This document shows, one piece after another, positions 52,968-60,960 of a DNA stretch of 61,063 nt. The position numbers and the translations under genes were made by a program. The stretch is from positions 1 to 61,063 of the forward strand of contig JACUUV010000010.1 in NCBI GenBank assembly GCA_014859095.1, read 5' to 3'. The number at the start of each line of letters is the position of its first letter. The stretch's first letter is position 1. A model generated the notes under the pieces. The model did no database searches. It saw only the letters and a list, made by a program, of their open reading frames with translations, and had not been told where the DNA came from. Source of the stretch: Clostridia bacterium (GTDB lineage: Bacteria; Bacillota; Clostridia; Peptostreptococcales; Acidaminobacteraceae).

Positions 52968-54005
52968 CTAAGCCAATTTTCTCTTGTTCTTATAAAGCAG
53001 ATAGAAAAAGAATGGTCCACCAAAAATAGATGTGATGATTCCAACCGGAATCTCCATATTGGGAACAATACTTCGCGCCAAAGTGTCACAGCCCATCAAA
53101 AAAAGTGCACCTCCAATGAAAGAAGTAGGAATCAATATTTTATGATTTGCTCCAAAGATCATTCTGAGCAAGTGCGGTATAATCAAACCCACAAAACCGA
53201 TAATTCCGCTTACTGAAACGGCAAACGCAGCCAAGAACGAAGCAATAATCAATGTCTGTTTTTTTAATTTTTGAACATCAACCCCTAAGTTTTGCGCTTC
53301 ATCTTCTCCAAGTGCCAAAGCGTTGAGAGCACTAGTCCGTGAAATAAGATATAAGATACCTAGAACAGAAGGAATCGCCATCATCCTCACCTGGTCCCAT
53401 GAAGCAGCATTAAAGCTGCCCATGGTCCAAGTGATTATTTTATCGATATCGTTTTGATATAAAATCATAATCAAGGAAATCAAGGAGGATAGAAATGCAT
53501 TCATGACTATACCGGCGAGTAAGATTCCAGTTGTAGATACCTTACTACCGAACTTTGCCATATTATACACAATGAAAACCGTAACCAAAGCCCCTACAAA
53601 AGCCATTCCAGAAATCATACTCAGTCCCGCAAAACTTACACCAAAACCAAATACAATCCCTAGGGTGGCACCAAACGCCGCGCCGGATGATATTCCCATC
53701 ACGTAGGGGTCCGCCATCGGATTCTTAAATATGGCTTGAAATGCAACTCCAATAATTGCCAGTATACCCCCGACTATTGAAGATAGTAGAATTCTTGGAA
53801 ATCTGACATTCATTATGATGAATACATGCGACGGTTTGATTGGTTCATCGACACCCGCCCCCAGCTCCATCGCCACTATTTTTGCAATATGCGAAACAGG
53901 AATTTTTACAGATCCTTGGGTCAATGAAATAATTCCAGTAATCAAGAGAACTGATATCAATATGAATATAACTGTTTTTTTATGAATAACACCTTTTTTG
54001 TTCAA
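52968..54005 (-). CDS. btuC: Corrinoid ABC transporter permease (FecCD family)
   Basis: Integral membrane channel of 345 residues with about ten helices. The family's GVAFQAIFKNPMADPYVMGI segment and the LGEDEAQNLGVDVQ coupling loop are present, as is GFVGLIIPHLLRMIFG. The start is a TTG at 54005 with GGAG seven bases upstream; no ATG fits. As with BtuD, iron-chelate transport is possible by family alone, but the operon and riboswitch point to corrinoids. Confidence 0.92.
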   Translation of the reverse strand: MNKKGVIHKKTVIFILISVLLITGIISLTQGSVKIPVSHIAKIVAMELGAGVDEPIKPSHVFIIMNVRFPRILLSSIVGGILAIIGVAFQAIFKNPMADPYVMGISSGAAFGATLGIVFGFGVSFAGLSMISGMAFVGALVTVFIVYNMAKFGSKVSTTGILLAGIVMNAFLSSLISLIMILYQNDIDKIITWTMGSFNAASWDQVRMMAIPSVLGILYLISRTSALNALALGEDEAQNLGVDVQKLKKQTLIIASFLAAFAVSVSGIIGFVGLIIPHLLRMIFGANHKILIPTSFIGGALFLMGCDTLARSIVPNMEIPVGIITSIFGGPFFFYLLYKNKRKLA

Positions 54006-54020
54006 TCATCCACTCCACTA

Positions 54021-55256
54021 TCAATAGTTCAACATATATTTATATTTTGGGTATAGAGTTTCTATAATGATTTTCATTCCTCCATCAATTACTCTAGGAC
54101 CAGGAATTGAAAACAGATTGGTGTCAACAACAATGAATTTGTCGTTTTTCAGTGCGCTAAGCGCATTATAATTGTTACTACCCATCATAGTGTCATAGTG
54201 ATACTGTTCTCCCAAGAGGAACTCTGGATTGTGGTCTAAAAGTTTTTCAATACTGTAAGCCCATTTGTCAGTATCTGCAGCAACATTGATTCCACCTGCA
54301 CCCGACAGGACCTCGTGGATGAAAGTCTGTTTTCCGGCACTATACTCTTTGTTACCGGTAGCAACAACATAGTAAATAGTCTTAAGTTCATCAACTGGTA
54401 TGGCTTTTACAATATTATTTATTCTTTGTTCTTTAGCTTTTAACGTGGAAACAAGAGCTCTTGCGGGATAATTTTGATCGGTGATCAATCCCAATTGTTC
54501 TATGAGAGTATAGATTTCATCAATTTTTTCTGGTGATTTTTGTGTGACAGTTGATATACCAGCCTGAGCAAATGTTTTCATGGCATCTTCATTCATGTGT
54601 GTCGCAGCAATCACTGCATCAGGCGCCAAATCCAAAATTCCTTCCAAATCCGGTTCATATAATGAACCGACAGTTTGGATCTTTGAAGTAGCTTCAGGAT
54701 ATTTACAGTAGATTGTACGGCCCAGCACTTTAGATTCCGCACCTATAGCGAACAAAATTTCTGTGATTGATGGTGCAAGAGATACTATGCTTTCAACAGG
54801 TTTTTTAAATGTATAGGAAATTCCGCTGTCTTCAATAATCAGTGGAAAAGCGATTTCATCTCGTGTATTTAAAGTAATTTGCTTGGTTTTTACGTTGTAC
54901 CCGACGTTATAATTCATAGATTCAAATATAAATCTCATTGGAATATAGGTTTTGCCGTTGCGCTGAAAAGTTTTAGAGTCCATAGTCATCCCCACTCCGT
55001 TGACCTTGACGCGATTGCTTAGATTGTAAAATTCAAATGTGACATTTGAATTTCTTAATATAATTCTTCCATCTTTTAAATCTGTAGATAATCCATAATT
55101 TTTCATAGTTTCAGCAGTCACAAAAGTACGATCATTGATTACTGTAGTCTCAAGTTGTTTGGTCAGTCCATCTACATGGACTGACGTCCCGAATCCAAAC
55201 GAGGAAAATAGAACAACCAAAGTTGTGATTATTATTAAAATCCCTGATTTTTTCAT
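54021..55256 (-). CDS. btuF: BtuF-like substrate-binding protein with N-terminal copper-amine-oxidase-type domain
   Basis: Secreted 411-residue protein. An N-terminal hydrophobic segment (about 5-25) looks like a type I signal peptide with no lipobox Cys. Residues about 28-140 match the copper amine oxidase N-terminal-like domain common in Clostridia (TFVTAETMKNYGLS, and NGKTYIPMRFIFESMNYNVG). Residues about 150-411 form a helical-backbone-type metal/corrinoid-binding fold (VSLAPSITEILFAIGAESKVLG, PDAVIAATHMNEDAM). How it stays near the permease without a lipid anchor is open; the N-terminal domain may bind the wall. Its start overlaps the cobD stop (TAATG). Confidence 0.88.
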   Translation of the reverse strand: MKKSGILIIITTLVVLFSSFGFGTSVHVDGLTKQLETTVINDRTFVTAETMKNYGLSTDLKDGRIILRNSNVTFEFYNLSNRVKVNGVGMTMDSKTFQRNGKTYIPMRFIFESMNYNVGYNVKTKQITLNTRDEIAFPLIIEDSGISYTFKKPVESIVSLAPSITEILFAIGAESKVLGRTIYCKYPEATSKIQTVGSLYEPDLEGILDLAPDAVIAATHMNEDAMKTFAQAGISTVTQKSPEKIDEIYTLIEQLGLITDQNYPARALVSTLKAKEQRINNIVKAIPVDELKTIYYVVATGNKEYSAGKQTFIHEVLSGAGGINVAADTDKWAYSIEKLLDHNPEFLLGEQYHYDTMMGSNNYNALSALKNDKFIVVDTNLFSIPGPRVIDGGMKIIIETLYPKYKYMLNY

Positions 55257-56311
55257 TATATTGCCTCCATTATTAGTTTAATGAGTTTAATGTTCTCTTC
55301 TCTATTTCTAAGTGCGATTCTAAAATATCGATGATCCAAACCTTCAAAATCTTCACAAGTTCTTATATATGCACCACCCTTAATGATGGATGACATAAAC
55401 TCTTTTGGTGAACCCATATCAAGTCTGAAAAGAATGAAGTTTGTTGTACTTTCAAATACAGTTAACTGTTCAATTTCATTCAGTTTTGACAACATAAAAC
55501 AAAACTCTCCTTGACACCAGTTTCTTAAATCAACCAGATAATTATTTTGTCCAAGTAAAAATGGAATGCATGCAAGTGCCAAACCATTTATGCTCCATGG
55601 TTCTTTGAGCTTGTTCATGGCTGAGATTATCTTTTTCGATCCTATGGCATATCCTAATCTTATGCCTGGAATCATAAAATTCTTTGTCATGGACCTTATG
55701 ACTAAAATAGAATGACTCTTCATCAATACATTCAGTCGGTCCCTATGTTGATCAAATCGATAATCTGACACAAAATCCATGAAACTTTCATCAATCATCA
55801 ACATCAATCCACTTTTTTTTACACGGAGTAAAATGGCCTCTATTGTATCCATCTCTATGAAAGTACCTGTCGGATTATTGGGATTGCATAGCACCAACAA
55901 ATCTGAACTCGTTCTGATAAGATGCTGAACCAACTCGTCTTTATCCAATTTGAAATCATTTTCAGGTTTTAAGTAATAATGCTTGACATCAACATTGTTC
56001 TGAACCAAAGCGCGTTCATACTCTGTAAAGGTTGGTTGAATAATAGTCGCACGTTTGATGTCCAACGCCCTTGACATCAAGTAAATGAGCTCAGTAGCTC
56101 CATTGCCAAGTACAATTTGATCCACCTCTGTGTCATTGTATTCGGCTATTGATTTCTTAGCATTCATTCCATCGATATCAGGATATTTTCTTACTTGCAA
56201 AAGAGCATCTTTGATTACTTCTTCAAAGCCCAGCGGAAATTCAAGCTCTGGAATATTCACACTAAAATCGCTCACATTTTCTCGGTGAAACTGTCCGCCA
56301 TGAAAATTCAC
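55256..56311 (-). CDS. cobD: L-threonine-O-3-phosphate decarboxylase
   Basis: PLP enzyme that forms (R)-1-amino-2-propanol phosphate, the linker for the nucleotide loop of cobalamin. The 351 residues start NFHGGQFH and have GNGATELIYLMSRAL, the CNPNNPTGTFIE motif, and the Schiff-base Lys in RSMTKNFMIPGIRLGYAIG. The family resembles histidinol-phosphate aminotransferase (HisC); the operon supports CobD. The GTG start follows GGAGG six bases away and overlaps the cbiB stop by four bases. Confidence 0.9.
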   Translation of the reverse strand: MNFHGGQFHRENVSDFSVNIPELEFPLGFEEVIKDALLQVRKYPDIDGMNAKKSIAEYNDTEVDQIVLGNGATELIYLMSRALDIKRATIIQPTFTEYERALVQNNVDVKHYYLKPENDFKLDKDELVQHLIRTSSDLLVLCNPNNPTGTFIEMDTIEAILLRVKKSGLMLMIDESFMDFVSDYRFDQHRDRLNVLMKSHSILVIRSMTKNFMIPGIRLGYAIGSKKIISAMNKLKEPWSINGLALACIPFLLGQNNYLVDLRNWCQGEFCFMLSKLNEIEQLTVFESTTNFILFRLDMGSPKEFMSSIIKGGAYIRTCEDFEGLDHRYFRIALRNREENIKLIKLIMEAI

Positions 56312-57258
56312 TTTCCACCTCCAAATATCAAATTTATTGTAAATGCCAATAGGAGCAACATGATTTCTGATAGATACATGATTTTGATTGCATCATTAAT
56401 GTGACCTGAGTTCAATTCATTGACTTTACTGCCGATAGTCGGTTTGGATACGAGCACACCGAAGTATGTGTTATTTCCTCCGAGCTGCAGTCCCAAAAGT
56501 CCTGCAACGGCTGATTCTGGATGTCCTGAATTTGGACTCTTGTGATTTTTTCTGTCCTTTAAGAATGTCCGGACTCCTCGATTAAAATCAAAATTTAGCA
56601 TTGCACCTGAGATCAACATCAATACAGAGCCCGTCCTAGCAGGTATGAAATTGAGTAAATCATCCATTTTTGCTGAGGCAAACCCGATTTCCTTAAAGGG
56701 TGGTTGTTGGTATCCAACCATGGAATCCAATGTATTGACTGTTTTATAAATCAACACAAAAATGAGTCCATGACCGAAGAACGATCCCAATATCATATAC
56801 ATTAACGGTGCAAGAATACCGTCCACAGTATTTTCTGAGATGGTTTCGACCATCCCTCGGATCACATCTTTTTCATTACAATTCTCAGTATCTCTTCCCA
56901 CCAAATAGGCAAAGTTTTTTCTTGAAGATTCCAAATTGCCCTCATCAATACTATTTTTCACTTTAAGCCCCTCATCACTTAAACATCTCGCAGCTAAAAG
57001 GGCATATAACATATAGATCTCTATGACTTTAAAAAAAATCGGATGGATTATAAGTTTTATCAGCAAAAGCAATGAGACATTCACTGCGATTACAGCAAAA
57101 AGTAAAATGAATCCTCCAGCGTATAAATTTGTAAAGAAATTACGCACCAGACTTTCCACTTTTCGAATAATCCATCCTATAAACCTAATTGGATGCGGCC
57201 AATCAGGAGGATCACCAAATAACCAATCGATACCGACTGCGACAATGATTTCAATCAT
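56308..57258 (-). CDS. cbiB: Adenosylcobinamide-phosphate synthase
   Basis: Membrane enzyme that attaches the aminopropanol (phosphate) arm to adenosylcobyrate. It has 316 residues with four to five helices and the family's start DWLFGDPPDWPHPIRFIGW. SENTVDGILAPLMYMILG and a GHPESAVAGLLGLQLGG motif follow. Its ATG overlaps the cbiP stop (ATGA), so it is translationally coupled to it, and cobD overlaps its own end. The order cbiP-cbiB-cobD follows the pathway. Confidence 0.95.
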   Translation of the reverse strand: MIEIIVAVGIDWLFGDPPDWPHPIRFIGWIIRKVESLVRNFFTNLYAGGFILLFAVIAVNVSLLLLIKLIIHPIFFKVIEIYMLYALLAARCLSDEGLKVKNSIDEGNLESSRKNFAYLVGRDTENCNEKDVIRGMVETISENTVDGILAPLMYMILGSFFGHGLIFVLIYKTVNTLDSMVGYQQPPFKEIGFASAKMDDLLNFIPARTGSVLMLISGAMLNFDFNRGVRTFLKDRKNHKSPNSGHPESAVAGLLGLQLGGNNTYFGVLVSKPTIGSKVNELNSGHINDAIKIMYLSEIMLLLLAFTINLIFGGGK

Positions 57259-58763
57259 GGCGTCGGTCTCGATTCAGACAATATTTTTTCTATTGCATTC
57301 CAATCCAAGAATTTTTCAACATGCTCTACCAAGTTGTCGTATGCTTTATCCTTTTGAATTTCGAAAGACTGACGGTCAGCAATTTCATCAAGTCCCTTTC
57401 TTTTTCTTAGAGCATTGATCAATTCATTTCTGAAAGTATCATTGTCAAATATGCCATGGAAGTATGTTCCCATCACAAGCCCCTCACTTGTCGTATAACC
57501 ATCAACTTGACCATTTTCATGGAGTAATCCAACAGGAAGCTCCTGAGATATACATTCAGTTCTTCCCATGTGTATCTCATAGCCCTTCATTATGGGATCC
57601 TGTAGATGAATGCCTAAAAAATTCGCTTGCCAGATTCCCTTACTATTTTTTGTTGTTTTCTCCTTTGAAATAACTGTGCTCACGTTGAAAATTCCAAGCC
57701 CATTGACCGATTTTATTCCAGATTCAATTTCAAATGGATCGCTGATTCTCTCACCTAACATTTGATATCCACCACAAATGCCAATGATTGGGACTTCATT
57801 CCTGTGCGCCTTGTAGATGGCTTGATCTAAGTGAGAATCATGTATGAATTGCATATCATGCAGTGTATTTTTGCTTCCTGGTATGACAATCAAATCGCAA
57901 TTTTTAAGATCGCTTGGTCTATCAATATAAGCTACAGAAACTGTTTCCTCATTGTCAAAACAAGTAAAGTCAGATAGATTTGATAGATAAGGCAATCTAA
58001 TCACTCCAATACGAATATCCCCTGATTCCACCTTTTCATATCTTTCTGTCACACTGTCTTCATCATCAATATTCAAATCTTTTATAAAAGGAATCACGCC
58101 CAAACACGGAATTCCAATTTTTTCTTCGAGCATTTTCACACCTGGCATCAGTAATTCTACATCACCTCGAAATTTGTTGATTAAGAACCCCTTGATTCTT
58201 TTTTGCTCATCGGGCTCAAGCAATAAACAAGTCCCATAAAGAGAGGCGAAAACACCACCTTTATCAACATCTCCTATCAAAATTACATCTGTGTCCACAA
58301 TTTCAGCCAGCCCCATGTTCACTATATCCCGATCTCTGAGATTGATTTCAGCTGGTGAACCAGCCCCTTCAATCACAATCACATCATGTCTTTCTTCCAA
58401 ATACTTAAAGGATCTTAAGATTTCAGGTATCAAATCATTTTTCAGTGTGAAATAATCATATGCCTTGAAATTTCCAAATACTTTTCCATTCAGAATCACT
58501 TGGCTTCCAACATCACTAGTTGGTTTCAGTAGTATCGGGTTCATATTCACAGTCGGTCGTACTCTGGAGGCTTCAGCTTGAACAGCTTGAGCTCTGCCTA
58601 TTTCATCTCCATCGCTCGTAATATAAGAGTTAAGTGCCATGTTTTGAGATTTGAACGGTGCGACATTAATACCCTTATTACTTAAAATCCTGCAAACTGC
58701 CGTTACTATGATACTTTTTCCAACTGAAGAACCTGTACCTTGGAACATGATTTTTTTTGACAT
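57255..58763 (-). CDS. cbiP: Cobyric acid synthase
   Basis: Amidates the b, d, e and g side chains of adenosylcobyrinate diamide. The 502 residues are normal for CobQ/CbiP: FQGTGSSVGKSIIVTAVCRI at the start, KSQNMALNSYIT, the amidotransferase Cys in IGICGGYQMLGE and a late His in GTYFHGIFDN. The ATG at 58763 follows GGGGG six bases away; the open frame upstream runs into the terminator. It is the first gene of the operon, directly after the cobalamin riboswitch. Confidence 0.96.
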   Translation of the reverse strand: MSKKIMFQGTGSSVGKSIIVTAVCRILSNKGINVAPFKSQNMALNSYITSDGDEIGRAQAVQAEASRVRPTVNMNPILLKPTSDVGSQVILNGKVFGNFKAYDYFTLKNDLIPEILRSFKYLEERHDVIVIEGAGSPAEINLRDRDIVNMGLAEIVDTDVILIGDVDKGGVFASLYGTCLLLEPDEQKRIKGFLINKFRGDVELLMPGVKMLEEKIGIPCLGVIPFIKDLNIDDEDSVTERYEKVESGDIRIGVIRLPYLSNLSDFTCFDNEETVSVAYIDRPSDLKNCDLIVIPGSKNTLHDMQFIHDSHLDQAIYKAHRNEVPIIGICGGYQMLGERISDPFEIESGIKSVNGLGIFNVSTVISKEKTTKNSKGIWQANFLGIHLQDPIMKGYEIHMGRTECISQELPVGLLHENGQVDGYTTSEGLVMGTYFHGIFDNDTFRNELINALRKRKGLDEIADRQSFEIQKDKAYDNLVEHVEKFLDWNAIEKILSESRPTP

Positions 58764-58786
58764 ATTCTTCCCCCAAAATTTAGAAA

Positions 58787-58816
58787 CAAAAAAGCACACG
58801 CGAAAAAGCGTGTGCT
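58787..58816 (-). terminator. Riboswitch terminator before cbiP
   Basis: Minus strand GCACACGC pairs with GCGTGTGC around a six-base loop, followed by six T and GTTTC. It lies between the aptamer and cbiP and is the likely expression platform. Confidence 0.85.
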
Positions 58817-58877
58817 GATTAATAGAATTCTAACCAATTCACCCGACTTCCCTCCGAAGTAGATCCAAACAACAAAA

Positions 58878-59040
58878 ATCAAGGCAGGTTTCCTGGCTCA
58901 TAGATCATCTTACTTTCCTTTCCTTCCCGATTTCTCAGTGGTTATAAAGGATTTCATCACTAATTACAGTAGCGGGGGCTGCAGAGGATTTTAACCTCTT
59001 TCCCTCTTAGCTTATAGCTAAGCACCTCAATTCGTATTCA
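58878..59040 (-). ncRNA. Cobalamin riboswitch aptamer
   Basis: The region of more than 300 bases between cbiP and the peroxiredoxin gene holds a B12-sensing leader. On the minus strand one reads AGGTGCTTAGC, a paired AGAGGTTAAAATCCTCT arm, GCAGCCCCCGCTACTGTAAT (the conserved core), CCACTG and ATCGGGAAGG. The B12 box GCCAGGAAACCTGCC (near 58882-58900) completes it. Binding of adenosylcobalamin or a related corrinoid should favour the terminator 60 bases downstream and shut off the operon. Confidence 0.95.
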
Positions 59041-59052
59041 ATTTTCTATTTA

Positions 59053-59081
59053 AGTATAAACATGCGTTAGAATTTTGTCAA
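59053..59081 (-). promoter_or_regulatory. Promoter of the cobalamin operon
   Basis: Minus strand TTGACA (59076-59081), 17-base spacer, TATACT (59053-59058). The -35 overlaps the TGA stop codon of the peroxiredoxin gene. Transcription should start near 59046, just before the aptamer. Confidence 0.85.
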
Positions 59082-59533
59082 CACTTGAGAATGATATAAT
59101 CCAAAACTTCTTTTGCGTGGTCCTTTGCTTTCACGTTTCTGAACTCTTGTTTAAGCACCAACCCTTCCACAAACACAAACGTTGATCTTTCAGTGCCTTT
59201 GACCAATTTTCCATACAACCTTTTTTCTATTATGACTTCAAAAAAATCCATTAACACTTTTTCTACATCACTGATCAAGTGATATGGAATATTGTTTGTT
59301 GCTCGAAATTTTTCATGACTTTTTATCGTATCCTTGCTGACACCATAAATATGAAACCCTTGCTCTCTAAACTCATCATATAATTCTGAAAAACCTAAAG
59401 CTTCAAGAGTGCAGGCTGAGGTATGATCTTTAGGATAAAAATATAAAACAAAATTTTCACTTCTCAATCTTTCCAATGTCATTTCAGTGCCATCAGTCAT
59501 TTTCAGTCTGAAATCATCCTTGAAATAATTCAT
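59078..59533 (-). CDS. Peroxiredoxin, BCP/PrxQ-like
   Basis: Thiol peroxidase of 151 residues in the AhpC/TSA fold. The peroxidatic Cys is in YPKDHTSACTLEALGFSEL (near residue 46), with the Thr that supports it. PrxQ enzymes often have a resolving Cys five residues later; here that position is Leu. The only other Cys is the last residue (IILKC), so resolution must be by a different thiol or by this terminal Cys. The ATG at 59533 follows GGAGG five bases away; the upstream frame overlaps the APH gene. Confidence 0.88.
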   Translation of the reverse strand: MNYFKDDFRLKMTDGTEMTLERLRSENFVLYFYPKDHTSACTLEALGFSELYDEFREQGFHIYGVSKDTIKSHEKFRATNNIPYHLISDVEKVLMDFFEVIIEKRLYGKLVKGTERSTFVFVEGLVLKQEFRNVKAKDHAKEVLDYIILKC

Positions 59534-59570
59534 ATTAACCTCCAAAAAACATATATGAGTCACATATACC

Positions 59571-60527
59571 CTATTCATATAAATAGTCCTCAAAATATCC
59601 ATCAATTTCTATCAAATATTTTAAATATTGGAACACTTCATCATAAAACGACTCTGATACACGTTTAGACCAACTGCATAAATCCAATCCCATTCTAAAA
59701 AGATTGAATCTGAATTCATTCTTAAAAGAGCTGTCAATGCTCATTTTTTGAGCATAGCCATCAAAAAACGGTTTTATCAATTCAGGTTTATACAGAAAAT
59801 ACTTCCGATATAAACCTATAATATCGTAATGTTCATTGAAAACAACGCATTTTTCAAAATCCAAAATCCCGTTCAAATGATACTGACCATCTGAACTTTG
59901 ATCAACAATAATATTTCTGCCATCATAATCTCTATGACAAAGTCTTCCAACTTTTAAAACTCGAATATGCTTATACTCTTCTCTTACAGCTTTAATTGCA
60001 TAAGCCAAAACGGATTGGTCCTCCTCGGGCAAAAATCGCAAATTATTGATAATACGTTCTGTATCATTCGTGATGAATCTTTGATACTGCTCAACTGGAC
60101 TTTGTTTCTCCTTTAACCAATCACCAAAATAGTTGAATTGCTTTGACGAATGCAACATGCCCATATCCAGGCCAATCTCGAAGAATATTTTGTTGAAATC
60201 TTCGTTTGTAAAGAAAGGAATCAGAGTTTCCAGCATTTCACCTCTGATGTAGTTATATAAGGACCACTCAGTGCCATCAGATGTCTCTCCCATCTTTTCA
60301 ATTCTCAAAGCGCTATGATCGATGTGTTTTAATGCATTGGCCTCTCTAAGACGTTTATTGGGCTTATAATAGAACTTAATTATCAGATTCCTATTTTTAT
60401 CTGTCATGACTTGATAAACATAATTTCTGTTAAGGTCATGGTTTCCACATTCCCTGATTGATATTACAGATTCATGAAACGCGTCCATAATTATACTTTT
60501 GATTTCATCTTCAAATGAATGTTTCAT
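59571..60527 (-). CDS. Aminoglycoside phosphotransferase-fold kinase
   Basis: A 318-residue protein of the APH/choline-kinase fold. The catalytic loop is LCHRDYDGRNIIV (HxDxxxxN) and the metal-binding segment is NGILDFEKCVV (DFE). An N-terminal lysine in NLIIKFYYKP may bind ATP. The true substrate is unknown: a small metabolite or spore-coat (CotS-like) role is as likely as drug resistance, and nothing nearby points to resistance. GAGGTG lies before the ATG. The peroxiredoxin gene follows after 37 bases. Confidence 0.85.
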   Translation of the reverse strand: MKHSFEDEIKSIIMDAFHESVISIRECGNHDLNRNYVYQVMTDKNRNLIIKFYYKPNKRLREANALKHIDHSALRIEKMGETSDGTEWSLYNYIRGEMLETLIPFFTNEDFNKIFFEIGLDMGMLHSSKQFNYFGDWLKEKQSPVEQYQRFITNDTERIINNLRFLPEEDQSVLAYAIKAVREEYKHIRVLKVGRLCHRDYDGRNIIVDQSSDGQYHLNGILDFEKCVVFNEHYDIIGLYRKYFLYKPELIKPFFDGYAQKMSIDSSFKNEFRFNLFRMGLDLCSWSKRVSESFYDEVFQYLKYLIEIDGYFEDYLYE

Positions 60528-60570
60528 CGGATCACCTCTACTATCACTTACTCCAATTATATTCCAATTT

Positions 60571-60618
60571 CAAAAAAAAGAAAACTCGCAATATCATCAA
60601 TTGACAATATTGCGAGTT
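60571..60618 (-). terminator. Terminator after the tRNA pair
   Basis: Minus strand AACTCGCAATAT pairs with ATATTGCGAGTT across a 12-base loop, followed by TTTTC and eight T. Confidence 0.88.
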
Positions 60619-60620
60619 AA

Positions 60621-60695
60621 TGGAGCAGAAGACGAGATTCGAACTCGCGACCCTCGCCTTGGCAAGGCGATGCTCTACCACTGAGCCACTTCTGC
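60621..60695 (-). tRNA. tRNA-Gly (anticodon GCC)
   Basis: A 75-base cloverleaf on the minus strand: acceptor GCAGAAG with its complement, D arm with CTCAGTGGTAGAGC, anticodon stem CGCCT and loop with GCC, T arm with GTTCGAA, and an encoded CCA. It lies three bases from the tRNA-Val gene, so the two are cut from one transcript. Confidence 0.97.
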
Positions 60696-60698
60696 AAA

Positions 60699-60774
60699 TG
60701 GTGGGAGTAATAGGGATCGAACCTATGACCCTCTGCTTGTAAGGCAGATGCTCTCCCAGCTGAGCTATACTCCC
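60699..60774 (-). tRNA. tRNA-Val (anticodon TAC)
   Basis: A 76-base cloverleaf on the minus strand: acceptor GGGAGTA with TACTCCC, D arm with AGCTCAGCTGGGAGAGC, anticodon stem CTGCC and loop TTACAA, T arm with GGTTCGATCC, and an encoded CCA. Confidence 0.97.
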
Positions 60775-60810
60775 GTTTGCTATAAAACCTTAAATTCCTT
60801 TCAAAAATCG

Positions 60811-60851
60811 AAAAAATTGTAAGTTTACATTAATAAATGAAAACTTACAAT
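60811..60851 (-). terminator. Terminator upstream of the tRNA pair
   Basis: Minus strand ATTGTAAGTTT pairs with AAACTTACAAT across a 14-base loop, followed by five T. It would end a transcript coming from beyond the right edge, before the tRNA genes. Confidence 0.65.
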
Positions 60852-60904
60852 ATCACCAGTAAATATTTCATTTCACTAGATAGAACATAGACACATTGGC
60901 TCCT

Positions 60905-60953
60905 GTGTTTGCGAGCAAACACTATGTCGCCCAATATTTCCGCTTCGCGGAAA
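60905..60953. repeat. Two short perfect inverted repeats
   Basis: GTGTTTGC-GA-GCAAACAC (60905-60922) and TTTCCGC-TTC-GCGGAAA (60937-60953). The stretch from 60775 to the right edge (almost 290 bases) has no gene; it holds a terminator, these hairpins and the tandem repeat. Confidence 0.8.
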
Positions 60954-60960
60954 ATTGTAC

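Noticed and set aside
55256-56311. Histidinol-phosphate aminotransferase (hisC)
   Set aside because: The fold is shared, but overlap with cbiB and btuF inside a B12-controlled operon favours CobD.
59571-60527. Antibiotic resistance gene
   Set aside because: The APH fold is shared by many metabolite kinases; neighbours and sequence give no sign of resistance or transfer.
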